44,368 nt of DNA from Planctomycetota bacterium (lineage in GTDB: Bacteria; Planctomycetota; Planctomycetia; Gemmatales; Gemmataceae): contig QWOS01000090.1 of assembly GCA_003669555.1 (NCBI GenBank), forward strand, positions 1-44,368, given 5' to 3'. Positions 15,633-26,434 of this stretch are shown here, in pieces. Position 1 is the first letter of the stretch, and the number at the start of each line of letters is the position of its first letter. The notes under the pieces were generated by a model that was not told where the DNA came from, ran no database searches, and was given only the letters and a program-made list of their open reading frames with translations. Made by a program: the position numbers and the translations under genes.

Positions 15633-18600
15633 TCAATCAACATACAGGAACTCGTTGGTACTCAGGATCAGAAGGCAATAGCGATCCAGCGGATCCGAAC
15701 TGTCTGGAATGGTGGCCGGGGTGAGCAGCTTTTTTCCAATAGCAATCGCTGCCGGCGTCGGCGGGCGCCCCAGCGCCAGGGCGTAGAGGTGGCGGATGCG
15801 GGATGCGGGGTCTGCGGGTGCTTCCTTCCGGATGCGGTTGGCGAGAGCCTTGGCAACTTCACTCAGGAACGGGTCGTTGAGGAAAAACAGGGCCTGGGGA
15901 GCGACAATTGACTGGCCGCGTTCGGCGATGATCATGCTTGGATCGGCGCGGTCGAAGAGCCTGCCAAAGTCGGAAGTGTTTGCCCCGGTCCGGGCGGACA
16001 TCAGGTAGAGGGTGCGTCGGGGGGTGGCAAGATCGGAAAACGGAGCCCCACCACGGGTTGGTTCCAATCGGCCAGAAACGGCCAGCAGACTGTCGCGGAT
16101 CGCTTCCGCTTCCAGCCGTCGGCGGTTCATTCGCCCGAGCAGCCGGTTCTCGGGGTCGCTGGCCACAGCCTCGGGGTTGCCGTCACTGCCCTGCTGATAC
16201 ACAGCCGAGAGCAGGATAAGCCGGTGCATTGTTTTCACGGACCATTTGGATTCGATAAATCGGGCGGCGAGGTGGTCGAGCAATTCGGGATGGGTTGGCC
16301 GCTCGCCCCGCTCCCCGAAATCGTTTGGCGTGCGAACCAGCCCTTCCCCGAAATGGTGCTGCCAGATGCGGTTCACCATCACCCGGGCGGTCAGCGGATT
16401 TCCGGGGCGGGTCAGCCAGTCTGCCAGTTGCAGGCGGCCACTGCCACTAGTGACCTTTTCTGCGCGGTCCCCTGCCAGAACCACCGGAAAACCGCGCGGC
16501 ACGGTTTTCCCTGGCCGATTCGCGTCGCCACGGATGAATACTGGGGAATCGTTGAACCCTTCGTGTCGCGTTCCCTTGGGGCCACCGTCCTGAACGGTGA
16601 CCGCTTCAGGAACCACCAGGGGGGGCTTGCTTCGCAGGTGGTCCAGTTCAGCCTGTTTGGTCCCAAGGAGTTGGCGCACCTCGGGGCTCAGCCGCTTGAT
16701 GCGCTCCACCTGTGCAGGCCAAAAAGCGCCACTGGGCGAGAGCATTTCAGCAACCAGCTCGGCGCATGCGTCCCGCGGAGGTTCCTTCGGGGAGTTACCC
16801 TGGAACCAGACGCCATGCAACTCGGCTTCGACCACCCGGCGCTCGGCTTCGGTCAGGGGCCGGTTGTAAACCCGCATTTCCGCGATGTCCCCGCTGAAAC
16901 GGGGGCTGGCCCCCGAGCCAGGCCCGCCGATCATCAAGGCCGTGATCTTCGGGTCGGAGGAAATACCTTCGATGATTTTCGACGAGACTTCGACGCCGTT
17001 CCGGCGCATGAGGGTTCCACCCGGCCCCCAGGTGATGCAGACTTTCTCGAACCCCGCTGGCTTGCTGGTATCAACCAGGTCGCCCGACTGACCATCTTTC
17101 CGGAGGATCGCATGGAGCCGACCTGCGGGGTCTGTCATCAGGCCGAGGCCGTGCCGCCCGCTGTCAGCATCTTCCCATCCGACGATTCGCTCACTGGCGC
17201 GGGCGGTGGCCGACGACCGGAAGACGAGAAACAGGGTTCCCGCGGGGGGCGCATTGCGTTCGACTGCCAGGCTCGCCTGACCATCGAAGCGAATCACCGG
17301 CTGGATATGCTCACCTATCTTTGTGGTGACCTTCAGCGGGGCATTGCGAGAGTCTGGTATTGAGGCATCGCCAGAGAACCCAAGGCTGTTTGGCCATCGT
17401 GAAACTTTCCCGGCCTTGTCGGAGGTGATCCGGGGGTCATTCGCCCGGAAGCGCAACAGCAAGGCACGGCTCAGGTTTTCGTGCGCTGGCGTTGTAGTGG
17501 CTTGGCCCTCGCCACGCTTTACCTCCCTGGCCAGAGAATTTTGCAAGGCCACGGCCGCATTCTCCAGTGCCTGGCCTGAAGGATGCCCCGCAACAAAGTC
17601 ACGAAGCGGAGCCGGATAGTCCACGAGTGGATGCCTGGCAACCCGGTCCAGGAGGGTGACCCATTCGGTCAGCAGGCCGCCCTGGAGACCCAGCCGCCTG
17701 GCGACAGCATCCGGTGTCGGCTTTGGCCCCGAGCGGCATTCGCTGGCAGCCACCAGATAGCGTGCAGTCTGTTCCGAAAGCCAGCTCCTGAGGAAGTCGC
17801 TGTAAGACTGGTCGGCAATGCCGGTTATCAATCGCTCAAGTTCGGCCCGTTGGCGGGTGTCAATGGTAGCTTGTGATTTGAATTGTTCGAGTTCAGCCGG
17901 GGAAAGTAATGGCAACTTGACCAGGGGGGTGTTGCCGGCCACGGGGCCGGGGATGATCCGCGTGCTGAAAAAGATACCCGCAAGGGCATAATAATCTTCG
18001 GTGGAGATGGGGTCGAACTTGTGATCATGGCAGCGGGCACAGGCAACCGAGAGCCCCAGAAAAGCCCGGCCAACAACATCGACCTGATCGTTGACATAGT
18101 CGGCAATCATCTGGTTTTTGTCGACATCGCCCGGCACGAAATCGGCAATGGCCAGCAACCCCGTGGCGACAAGTCCATCCGCATTGAATCCCCCTGGTTT
18201 CAGGGAGGGAATCAGGTCGCCAGCCACCTGGAAGCGAACGAATTCTGTGTAAGGCAGGTCGCGGTTGAAGGAATCCACCACCCAGTCCCGGTACCGCCAG
18301 GCTTCACGGAAATCGCTCTCCTTGGGCAACTGGATCAGGTCACGCGCATCGGCATAGCGGACAACATCAAGCCAGTGCCGGCCCCATCGCTCGCCATACA
18401 GGGGCGAGGCGAGCAGGCGGTCTACCACTGCCGCAAAAGCCTTTGGCGAATCATTTTTCAGGAAAGCCTCAACCTCGTCTGGGGTAGGAGGCAAGCCGAT
18501 CAGGTCGAATGTTACCCGACGGAGGAGCGTACGCTTGTCGGCGGGCTGGCTGACGGGAAGATTCCTTGTCTCCAAAGCCAACAGGATGAATCGGTCTATA

Positions 18601-19097
18601 TCAGTTTTTGGCCACGCCGCATTGCGGACCGTCGGGCCGGGATGTGGTTGAACCGGCCGAAATGACCAGAACTGCCGATGTTTTTCAGTGACAGCGAAGC
18701 GGGTGCCGGTGGTGGCCGGTGCGGCATTGCCGCCCGGCCAGGGGGCACCCAGTTTCACCCATTTTTCGAGAATCGCCAGTTGCTTGTCGGCCAGTTTGCT
18801 GTCAGGCGGCATCCGGAGGTCGTCATGATACCGAACAGCCTTGATCAAACGACTTTCTTCGGGCTTGCCGGGCACGATTGCCGGGCCGAGGTCACCGCCA
18901 CGAAGGATGGAGGATTGGGAGTCCAGCCTTAGACCCCCTTTCGCCTTGGCTTCACCGTGGCATTTCAGGCACTTGCTGATAAAAAGGGGCCGGACTTCCT
19001 TCTCGAAAAAGGTGTCGCCCTCGCTGGGTGGTCCCGCCCCCTGGCATGTGCTCCCAAGCAAACCGAGCAGCAAGGCGAATGAGAATCCGGATCGCAT
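15633..19097 (-). CDS. PSCyt1-DUF1549-LamG-DUF1553 multidomain protein
   Basis: 1154 residues from the ATG at 19097; an in-frame TTG at 19115 adds six residues, and neither has a strong ribosome binding site. After a signal peptide (MRSGFSFALLLGLLGSTCQG) comes a Planctomycete-type cytochrome c domain with one C-L-K-C-H heme motif near residue 44 and a downstream RMPP Met-ligand motif. The DUF1549 (PSCyt2) domain follows from about 145 (WPKTDIDRFILLALE). A concanavalin A/LamG-like domain occupies about 560-770 (DIAEMRVYNRPLTEAE), and the C-terminus is DUF1553 (PSD1), with RVMVNRIWQHHFGEGLVRTP. Probably extracytoplasmic. First gene of the pair with DUF1501; this layout is a planctomycete hallmark, but its biochemical task is not established. 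Confidence 0.92.
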   Translation of the reverse strand: MRSGFSFALLLGLLGSTCQGAGPPSEGDTFFEKEVRPLFISKCLKCHGEAKAKGGLRLDSQSSILRGGDLGPAIVPGKPEESRLIKAVRYHDDLRMPPDSKLADKQLAILEKWVKLGAPWPGGNAAPATTGTRFAVTEKHRQFWSFRPVQPHPGPTVRNAAWPKTDIDRFILLALETRNLPVSQPADKRTLLRRVTFDLIGLPPTPDEVEAFLKNDSPKAFAAVVDRLLASPLYGERWGRHWLDVVRYADARDLIQLPKESDFREAWRYRDWVVDSFNRDLPYTEFVRFQVAGDLIPSLKPGGFNADGLVATGLLAIADFVPGDVDKNQMIADYVNDQVDVVGRAFLGLSVACARCHDHKFDPISTEDYYALAGIFFSTRIIPGPVAGNTPLVKLPLLSPAELEQFKSQATIDTRQRAELERLITGIADQSYSDFLRSWLSEQTARYLVAASECRSGPKPTPDAVARRLGLQGGLLTEWVTLLDRVARHPLVDYPAPLRDFVAGHPSGQALENAAVALQNSLAREVKRGEGQATTTPAHENLSRALLLRFRANDPRITSDKAGKVSRWPNSLGFSGDASIPDSRNAPLKVTTKIGEHIQPVIRFDGQASLAVERNAPPAGTLFLVFRSSATARASERIVGWEDADSGRHGLGLMTDPAGRLHAILRKDGQSGDLVDTSKPAGFEKVCITWGPGGTLMRRNGVEVSSKIIEGISSDPKITALMIGGPGSGASPRFSGDIAEMRVYNRPLTEAERRVVEAELHGVWFQGNSPKEPPRDACAELVAEMLSPSGAFWPAQVERIKRLSPEVRQLLGTKQAELDHLRSKPPLVVPEAVTVQDGGPKGTRHEGFNDSPVFIRGDANRPGKTVPRGFPVVLAGDRAEKVTSGSGRLQLADWLTRPGNPLTARVMVNRIWQHHFGEGLVRTPNDFGERGERPTHPELLDHLAARFIESKWSVKTMHRLILLSAVYQQGSDGNPEAVASDPENRLLGRMNRRRLEAEAIRDSLLAVSGRLEPTRGGAPFSDLATPRRTLYLMSARTGANTSDFGRLFDRADPSMIIAERGQSIVAPQALFFLNDPFLSEVAKALANRIRKEAPADPASRIRHLYALALGRPPTPAAIAIGKKLLTPATIPDSSDPLDRYCLLILSTNEFLYVD

Positions 19098-19589
19098 GAT
19101 TCGGCTCGTGAACAAGGTGGGAATCGTGGCGTGGGGGATTCAATCAGCAAGGCGATAACAGACGCAGCGTCTACAAGTCGTCAGGCTAACATTCTACCAC
19201 TGCAAATCGGGGCAGCAATACCCCGCGCAGGAGGCTTTCATGGAATTGGCCCCATGGAAACGGAAAAATTAGCACACCATTCCGGCAACCGTCCCAGGCA
19301 GGTTCATGGCAGGTTGGTATCAGCCCGGGTTGAGCCAACCCCGTGCCCTGGTGGCAGCATTCCGGGGAAGGATATGCCGGATAGCTGTCCGGAATCGGCA
19401 AGGAAAAGAAGTGGGGAGGAGGAGTGCCAGGAAAGAAAGGCGACTGCTTGGGAAACAGGAAAACCAAGACCGGTCTGGGTCAGCGAAAGAAGGCTGACAA
19501 AAAAGATTTGGAAAAAATATGCCGGCCGGGCTGACCGACGCGCCATAAACTGCCTGTCCGGTCCCGGTATGTCGGGGACATCGTTGTTT
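19098..19589. other. Intergenic region upstream of PSCyt gene
   Basis: About 490 bases between the start of the DUF1549/DUF1553 gene and the ahcY terminator, both on the minus strand. Plus-strand frames here (for example 19131-19739) run into the ahcY terminator and tail and have no domain. The promoter of the large gene must lie here, but I cannot place it with confidence. Confidence 0.45.
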
Positions 19590-19620
19590 GAAAAAAGTAG
19601 CAGGGAAGTGACTCCCTGCC
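19590..19620 (-). terminator. Rho-independent terminator of ahcY
   Basis: Read on the minus strand, GCAGGGA-GTCACT-TCCCTGC forms a 7-bp stem 16 nt after the ahcY stop, followed by TAC and a run of six T (plus-strand A-run 19591-19596). Confidence 0.8.
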
Positions 19621-19635
19621 ACCCGGGAAGGCCGA

Positions 19636-21063
19636 TTAATAGCGGTACTGATCGGTCTTGTAGGGCCCTTCCTTGGGAATGTGGATGTAAGCTGCCTGTT
19701 CCGAAGTCAACTCGGTCAGGTGGACATCCAGCTTCCTGAGCTGCAAGCGGGCCACATGCTCATCCAGCTTCTTGGGCAGGACATAGACGCCAACTGGGTA
19801 CTTGTCGTTGTGGCCCCACAACTCGATCTGGGCCAGAACCTGGTTGGCGAAGGACGAACTCATCACATACGAAGGATGCCCGGTGCCGCAGCCCAGGTTC
19901 ACCAGTCGCCCCTTGGCAAGCAGGATGATCCGCTTTTTGTCGGGGAAAATGATGTGGTCGACCTGTGGCTTGATCTCTTCCCACGGGTAGTTTTCAAGCG
20001 ACGACACATCGATCTCGTTATCGAAGTGACCGATGTTGCAGACAATGGCCTGATTCTTCATCTTGGCCATGTGCGCATGCGTGATCACCTTGTAGTTACC
20101 GGTGGCGGTCACGAAGATGTCAGCCTTGTCGCAGGCATAGTCCATCGTGACGACGCGGTAGCCTTCCATGGCGGCCTGCAACGCGCAGATTGGGTCGATC
20201 TCGGTAATCCATACCTGCGCCGAGAGGGCACGCAGGGCCTGGGCCGAACCCTTGCCGACATCGCCATAACCGGCGACAACGGCGATCTTGCCAGCGACCA
20301 TCACATCGGTGGCACGCTTGATACCATCCACCAGCGACTCGCGGCAGCCATACAGGTTGTCGAACTTGGACTTGGTGACCGAGTCGTTGACATTGATGGC
20401 AGGGAATTTCAATTCACCACGCTTGTGCATCAGATAAAGGCGGTGTACGCCGGTGGTGGTTTCCTCGGTGACACCCTTGACGGCGGCGAGGTTTTCGGAA
20501 TACCAGCCGGGATGCGATGCAATGCGGCTTTTGATCGCAGCATACAGAACTCGCTCTTCCTCGCTGCCAGGCTTGTCGAGGACATGGATGTCCAGCTCGG
20601 CACGCGCACCGAGGTGGAGTAGCAGGGTTGCATCTCCGCCATCGTCGAGGATCATGTTCGTGTGCCCGCCGTCGGCCCACTCGAAGATCTTGTGCGTGTA
20701 TTCCCAGTACTCAACCAGGGTCTCGCCCTTATAGGCAAATACAGGAATACCAGCCGCAGCGATGGCCGCAGCAGCATGATCCTGGGTGGAGAAAATGTTG
20801 CACGAAGCCCAGCGGACTTCCGCGCCCAGGGCCTCAAGCGTTTCGATCAGGACGGCTGTCTGGATGGTCATGTGGAGCGAGCCGGTGATGCGCGCCCCCT
20901 TGAGAGGCTGACGCGAGGCGTATTCCTCACGAATGGCCATGAGGCCAGGCATCTCGGTTTCAGCAATGACCATCTCGCGACGACCCCAGGGGGCCAGCGA
21001 GATGTCAGCAACGAGATAGTCTTTAAAAGTAGCAGTATGCTGAGCAACGACGGTCACGTTCAT
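19636..21063 (-). CDS. ahcY: S-adenosylhomocysteine hydrolase
   Basis: 475 residues, full length for bacterial adenosylhomocysteinase. It cleaves S-adenosylhomocysteine reversibly to adenosine and homocysteine with a tightly bound NAD, keeping the methyl cycle running. Visible hallmarks: the substrate-site region [15 protein letters not shown], the NAD-binding Rossmann motif [17 protein letters not shown], the second signature TATGNYKVI, and the C-terminal K-x-D-Q-Y-R-Y tail. The ATG at 21063 follows GGAG closely (3-nt spacing). The gene stands alone between its SAH riboswitch and a strong terminator, so expression probably responds directly to its substrate. Confidence 0.97.
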   Translation of the reverse strand: MNVTVVAQHTATFKDYLVADISLAPWGRREMVIAETEMPGLMAIREEYASRQPLKGARITGSLHMTIQTAVLIETLEALGAEVRWASCNIFSTQDHAAAAIAAAGIPVFAYKGETLVEYWEYTHKIFEWADGGHTNMILDDGGDATLLLHLGARAELDIHVLDKPGSEEERVLYAAIKSRIASHPGWYSENLAAVKGVTEETTTGVHRLYLMHKRGELKFPAINVNDSVTKSKFDNLYGCRESLVDGIKRATDVMVAGKIAVVAGYGDVGKGSAQALRALSAQVWITEIDPICALQAAMEGYRVVTMDYACDKADIFVTATGNYKVITHAHMAKMKNQAIVCNIGHFDNEIDVSSLENYPWEEIKPQVDHIIFPDKKRIILLAKGRLVNLGCGTGHPSYVMSSSFANQVLAQIELWGHNDKYPVGVYVLPKKLDEHVARLQLRKLDVHLTELTSEQAAYIHIPKEGPYKTDQYRY

Positions 21064-21082
21064 AGTCTCCTAAAACAATGAA

Positions 21083-21163
21083 CGGGCGCCGTTTCACAGT
21101 GATTTTCCACCCCATCGAGCCTGGCAGGTATGCCCATGCATACCGTCGCAGCGCCCCTCGTCG
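21083..21163 (-). promoter_or_regulatory. SAH riboswitch upstream of ahcY
   Basis: Read on the minus strand, the 5' leader has CGAGGGGCGCTGCGACGG, then a 7-bp hairpin GGTATGC/GCATACC, then TGCCAGGCTCG, a variable loop, and AACGGCGCCCG. These match the SAH riboswitch consensus: P1 pairs GGGCGC with GCGCCC, P2 is the variable hairpin, and the pseudoknot pairs CGAG with CTCG of GGCTCG. It ends 19 nt before the ahcY ATG, so it could control ribosome access or early termination. Ligand binding turns on ahcY in characterised members. Identified by eye; a covariance-model search (Rfam SAH riboswitch) would confirm it. Confidence 0.9.
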
Positions 21164-21228
21164 AGATAGTGTTCGGTTGGTCGACTTTAGGCAATGCTCC
21201 GTGGGAAAACCGTATTCCGAGTAAATCA

Positions 21229-21256
21229 GTTATAGCAACGACTTGTCCCGAGGCAA
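21229..21256 (-). promoter_or_regulatory. Candidate sigma-70 promoter of ahcY
   Basis: On the minus strand TTGCCT (21256-21251) and TATAAC (21234-21229) are separated by 16 bases and lie about 65 bases upstream of the riboswitch. The hexamers match 4/6 and 5/6 of the sigma-70 consensus. The start point would fall near 21222. Confidence 0.4.
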
Positions 21257-21297
21257 GTTTCAAAGGTAAAAAGTCCGGGCCATCAGCGACAACCGCT

Positions 21298-21324
21298 TCC
21301 CGGGACGAAATATCGTCCCAGGGA
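21298..21324. other. Strong intergenic hairpin upstream of ahcY promoter
   Basis: TCCC-GGGACGA-AATA-TCGTCCC-A-GGGA folds into an 11-bp stem with one bulged base. No T-run follows on either strand, so it is not a standard terminator. It lies between the membrane protein gene ending at 21564 and the ahcY promoter and may separate their transcripts. Confidence 0.5.
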
Positions 21325-21563
21325 GCCTAAACTCCAACCGGCCCAAATCTCAAACCGCCAGTGGAAGCGATCTCATAACCGGAAAAATTTCCAATATCAT
21401 CGAGCCCAGAAAAAACAGATAGAAGTCCACCGGTTCTTTCAGGAACCCGGGTGGAGCAGCATTCGCATATTGTGAATTTTTCTGGATAGTTGGGGTGAAC
21501 GCGAACACGAGTGCTATTCCGCCAGCCGGCCACCAGACCCGGGGGCTCTCCAGCGTTCGCGGT

Positions 21564-21989
21564 TCAGGCGTTGGCTATTTCATGATGCGGCGCCGGTTTC
21601 GACCTGGCCGCCCGCAGTGCCATGGCGATGGCTGCCAGAGCCACACCAGGCATGACTACCTTGAACCAGGGCGTGTAAGGGAGCATGGAGGAATTGAAAC
21701 CGAGCGCCGCCAGAAGAAGCACCGCAACCACGGTTGATGCCCCATAGGAGCCTGCTTTCTGGGCCAGCCAAACGCCGCTGAAAGCCGTCCTGCCCCACAG
21801 CAATACGACAATACCCAAGACCCAATCCGGATAATGCGCCACATGCTGGCACATCGCTTCCGGGGAGTTGTCGAAATCATCGGGCAGCGGATGAACCACG
21901 GCGCTGAATATTTCCACCGCCATCACCAGAAAAAAAATGGTCAGCACTCCTGCCGTTATCCCCAGCAGGACGCGAAACAAGGAGATCAT
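21564..21989 (-). CDS. Small conserved membrane protein
   Basis: 141 residues with the ATG at 21989, chosen for GGAG 7 nt upstream; an upstream ATG at 22121 would overlap the neighbouring gene and lacks a ribosome site. About four membrane segments. The first (LFRVLLGITAGVLTIFFLVMAVE) is followed by HPLPDDFDNSP, a loop like that of small planctomycete membrane proteins of unknown function, and then by two closely spaced helices and a basic tail. No function assignable. Same strand as larE and the 86-aa gene, 104 bases downstream of the latter, so possibly part of that operon. Confidence 0.65.
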   Translation of the reverse strand: MISLFRVLLGITAGVLTIFFLVMAVEIFSAVVHPLPDDFDNSPEAMCQHVAHYPDWVLGIVVLLWGRTAFSGVWLAQKAGSYGASTVVAVLLLAALGFNSSMLPYTPWFKVVMPGVALAAIAMALRAARSKPAPHHEIANA

Positions 21990-22093
21990 GTAGGGCTCCA
22001 CAGGAAAACAGCACCATTTCATCAGCGTAATCGCACTGGAAAACACCCGATATTGAGAACCGAGCCAGTCAACCAGGGTTGCTGGGGCACTTT

Positions 22094-22354
22094 TCAGGCC
22101 CGGGGTTGGGGAATGTTCCATCCCGGGTCGTAAAAGTCAGAGAATAGCAGTTGCACCTGTTCGGCGCGACCCGCTGTGGGGCCATCGAGCAGGAGGCGGA
22201 TGCCGGCATGGATCCGGTCCATGCGGGGGTCGGAGGACACACCGCTTCCACGGTCAATCCGGTCGAGTTCGGCGGCAAGCTCAAGGATGCGGGCGCGGAT
22301 TTCCAGATAACGGTCATCCAGAACCCTGGGCCCGGGCTGGAGGTTGGTTTTCAC
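22094..22354 (-). CDS. 86-aa protein translationally coupled to larE
   Basis: 86 residues from a GTG at 22354 that overlaps the larE stop (GTGA, 22354-22351). It is hydrophilic and mostly helical: LDDRYLEIRARILELAAELD looks like a coiled-coil helix, followed by a Ser/Asp-rich linker and a second helix (MDRIHAGIRLLLDG). No membrane segment or metal motif. Coupling to larE suggests co-expression, perhaps as an accessory factor; no function is recognised. The competing frame of the downstream membrane protein on the same strand covers part of this region but has poor start signals. Confidence 0.6.
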   Translation of the reverse strand: MKTNLQPGPRVLDDRYLEIRARILELAAELDRIDRGSGVSSDPRMDRIHAGIRLLLDGPTAGRAEQVQLLFSDFYDPGWNIPQPRA

Positions 22355-23274
22355 GAGTTGACTCCTTGGGGTGGATCCGGCTGGGAAAGGTCATTCATTC
22401 CAACGGGTCGGTTCTTGGCGTAGCTGGTGCGTATTCCCAGGGGTACGAGGATATTGAGATTGCCTGTTCGGAATCCTTCCATATCCAGTGTAACAAATTG
22501 AAAGCCAAGTTCCTTCAGGCGGACAGACACCGGCGTCAGGTGGTCATTGTGTATGAAGGCGGGGATGGACTCGGCCGGAATTTCCACCCGTGCCAATTCC
22601 CCGGCATGGACCCTCACCCGGCACACCGGATACCCCAAATCACGCAAAAACAGCTCGCCTGACTCCACCCGTGCCACGCGTTCGGGGGTGGCCTGCACGC
22701 CCGGGGCAAGGCGGCTGGACAGGCAAGGCGATGCCGGTTTGTCCCAGATGGGCAACCCCCAGAGACGAGCCAGGGCCCGCACACGGTCTTTGCCCAGGCC
22801 GGCTTCGACCAGCGGATGGCGTATCTGGCGCTCAGCGGCGGCTTGCAGGCCAGGCCGGTAGTCCCCCAGATCGTCCAGGTTGGCACCACTGAGGATATAG
22901 CTGGTACCCCAGCGCACCATGTGTTGCCCGGCGGTGTCGTACAGGGTGCTTTTGCAGTGGTAACAACGCGCGCCATCGTTGGCTACATAAGCTGGAAAAT
23001 CAAACTCCTGGGTGGGGACCAACTCGTGCCGGATACCCAGCAGACTGGCTATCTGGCAGGCATGGTCAATGTCGTTCCGGGCCACACTGGGGCTGTCTCC
23101 CGTGAAAGCCAGAGCCTGGCTGCCAAGGGCTCGCTGGGCCGCGCAAGCCACCACAGCGCTATCCACACCACCACTGAGTGCCACAGCGACCGATTTCAAG
23201 CCAGCAAGGACGGCCAGTAGCCGGCTGGCGTCATGGCTGGTGGAGGCATCAGCCGGGGCGATACATGGGGTCAT
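22351..23274 (-). CDS. larE: LarE-like ATP-dependent sulfur transferase
   Basis: 307 residues from the ATG at 23274 (GGGAG upstream); the frame continues further upstream into non-coding sequence. The PP-loop SGGVDS (34-39) adenylates a carboxylate. C104-Y-H-C107 and C184 in PCLSSR give the three-cysteine pattern seen in LarE homologues; the latter corresponds to the sacrificial Cys of Lactobacillus LarE, while the CxxC may point to the cluster-using type (inference). LarE inserts sulfur into pyridinium-3,5-biscarboxylic acid mononucleotide to build the nickel-pincer cofactor of lactate racemase and relatives. No larB or larC lies in the window. First gene of a unit with the 86-aa protein; divergent from groES. 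Confidence 0.85.
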   Translation of the reverse strand: MTPCIAPADASTSHDASRLLAVLAGLKSVAVALSGGVDSAVVACAAQRALGSQALAFTGDSPSVARNDIDHACQIASLLGIRHELVPTQEFDFPAYVANDGARCYHCKSTLYDTAGQHMVRWGTSYILSGANLDDLGDYRPGLQAAAERQIRHPLVEAGLGKDRVRALARLWGLPIWDKPASPCLSSRLAPGVQATPERVARVESGELFLRDLGYPVCRVRVHAGELARVEIPAESIPAFIHNDHLTPVSVRLKELGFQFVTLDMEGFRTGNLNILVPLGIRTSYAKNRPVGMNDLSQPDPPQGVNS

Positions 23275-23646
23275 CAAGCCTGCCACTCCCTCAAACCTGG
23301 GCCAGGGGACCGTAAATCCACGGTGCCAACCCGGATTCAATTTATACCCTATGCGCCAGGCTGCGGTGCTGCCAGCGGAAGGTGGCCCGGCGCGGCAGTG
23401 CGTCCTGCCGGAATGGCAGGTTGGAGCTAGGTCAAGGTAACCAAGTTGGCAGCACCGCCCATGAACCTGGGGCTTCCTCCGGGTACCCATTGGCAACCCA
23501 AGGGGCGGGAAACAAGCCGTATTGGCAGCTTGCGGCAGCAAAGAGGAAGTGTCAGATGCAGTGGCACGAAGATTGCATGGTGATTGAGGAGAGATGGACG
23601 ATTTGTCCAGATGGTGTTCCCCACGGGGATGAGGTGGCCAACAGAC
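23275..23646. other. Divergent promoter region larE/groES
   Basis: 372 bases that should carry promoters for both directions. I looked for the CIRCE inverted repeat (TTAGCACTC/GAGTGCTAA) and did not find it. TTGGCAGC occurs twice (near 23445 and 23522), the second time followed by a short inverted-looking GCGGCAGCAAAG. No other clear operator. Confidence 0.45.
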
Positions 23647-23946
23647 ATGAAGACGAATGTACGTCCGTTGAGTGATCGCGTGGTGATCGAGCGTTTCGCG
23701 GCGGAGGATCGCACCGCCGGTGGTCTGTATCTGCCAGAAAACGCCAAGAACAAGCCCCAAAAGGGAAAGATTCTTGCGGTTGGCCCAGGCAAGATGCAGA
23801 AGGATGGCACTCACAAGGCCCCATCCCTGAAGGTGGGCGATGTGGTTCTGTTCACCAACTGGGCCGGCGATGAGTTCAAGCAGAGCCATGGCGACCAGGT
23901 TCTTCTCATGCGTGAGGAGGATGTTCTGGCGGTGGTCGAAGGCTGA
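23647..23946 (+). CDS. groES: Co-chaperonin GroES (Hsp10)
   Basis: 99 residues, normal length. The start MKTNVRPLSDRVV and the body GGLYLPENAKNKPQKGKILAVGPG carry the mobile loop and the beta-barrel core of GroES, and it ends with REEDVLAVVEG. It caps the GroEL ring to form the ATP-driven folding chamber in the cytoplasm. The ATG at 23647 is preceded by GAGG/GTGG. Upstream in-frame codons to 23584 are not part of the family. 102 bases ahead of groEL, one operon. Confidence 0.97.
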   Translation: MKTNVRPLSDRVVIERFAAEDRTAGGLYLPENAKNKPQKGKILAVGPGKMQKDGTHKAPSLKVGDVVLFTNWAGDEFKQSHGDQVLLMREEDVLAVVEG

Positions 23947-24027
23947 ATCGGAACCCGGTGAGCAGTCTGCGTGGGCAGGTTGTTGCCGGAATATTTTTGA
24001 AGGTAGTGGGCAAACAAGATTCAATAG

Positions 24028-25674
<1,647 letters not shown>

Positions 25675-25708
25675 GCAGCCGGCCCCTCCCGGGGCCAACC
25701 TGAAAAGC

Positions 25709-25747
25709 AAAAGGCCCGGACACCCACAGGTGTCCGGGCCTTTTTTC
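25709..25747 (+). terminator. Rho-independent terminator of groESL
   Basis: AAGGCCCGGACACC-CACA-GGTGTCCGGGCCTT, a GC-rich stem of about 14 bp, is followed by a T-run. It lies 35 bases after the groEL stop. The A-run on the left side lets it also serve the BON lipoprotein gene converging from the other strand. Confidence 0.92.
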
Positions 25748-25774
25748 TTGAGACCACTTTGGAAAATCCAGTCT

Positions 25775-26434
25775 TCAGGGGTTTCTTGGGGCCGGAGGGG
25801 CCAGGGGCGGAATGGCTGGAGGGGGTGGAGGAAGGCCATTCGCTGGAAGGGGCGGAATTCCAGAGGGAAGGCCCGGTGCGAATCCGTTGACGGGTGGCAT
25901 GGGAATGATGCTGGATGGAGCTGCGGGAATTCCCGGGGGAAGCACTGGGGGATTTCCGCTGGCTGGGATGGCGGGGGGAGCGGCAGAGTCGTTGTTGTCT
26001 GGCACTTTACCGGGCATGACAGTGGCCGCTCCGGGCAGGTTCAGCCCATCAGCCACCTTGTCCACCCCCGGTACCTGCTGGGCCGCCTGGACAACGGCCT
26101 GACGGGTGGCCTCGTCGGGGACTTCTCCCGTGAGTTCCAGTGCGCCATTATCGATCAGGCGCACCGTAATATCCGTCCCTTGCAGCGAGCGATCCAGCCT
26201 CAGGCGCAGCCTGACCCGATCTGTGAGCGGTACCTGATCGAAAAAGCTCTGGTTCTGGAATAAACGACCCAGAGCGGTTTCGCGAACTTTTTCCGAACCT
26301 GTGGCTACATGTTTCCCCATCTTGGAAGCAATTGACGCCAAATGATGGGCATCCTGGCCACAACCGGCTGCCAGCAGCGCAGCCGAGGGAATCCACTGGA
26401 GCCAACGGGCAGACTTCCAAAAGCAGGGTGGCAT
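25775..26434 (-). CDS. BON-domain lipoprotein with proline-rich tail
   Basis: 219 residues. AGGAG lies about 6 nt before the ATG at 26434. Signal peptide with lipobox LLAAGC, the acylated Cys being C25. Residues about 65-135 form a BON domain (VRLRLRLDRSLQGTDITVRLID, then GALELTGEVPDEATRQAVVQ), a fold that binds membranes or phospholipids in OsmY-like proteins. The last ~75 residues are a low-complexity Pro/Gly/Ala segment, probably disordered and cell-wall spanning. Anchored to a membrane facing the periplasm or paryphoplasm; specific role unknown. Convergent with groEL. Confidence 0.85.
   Translation of the reverse strand: MPPCFWKSARWLQWIPSAALLAAGCGQDAHHLASIASKMGKHVATGSEKVRETALGRLFQNQSFFDQVPLTDRVRLRLRLDRSLQGTDITVRLIDNGALELTGEVPDEATRQAVVQAAQQVPGVDKVADGLNLPGAATVMPGKVPDNNDSAAPPAIPASGNPPVLPPGIPAAPSSIIPMPPVNGFAPGLPSGIPPLPANGLPPPPPAIPPLAPPAPRNP

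Noticed and set aside
19131..19739. 202-codon plus-strand frame between the PSCyt gene and ahcY
   Set aside because: It runs through the ahcY terminator and the end of ahcY on the other strand, and has no recognisable motif.
21564..22121. Upstream start for the small membrane protein
   Set aside because: The ATG at 22121 has no ribosome binding site and would overlap the 86-aa gene; ATG 21989 has GGAG at good spacing.
23422..23646. CIRCE-type operator before groES
   Set aside because: I looked for TTAGCACTC and its inverse and found nothing close; TTGGCAGC repeats do not fit the element.
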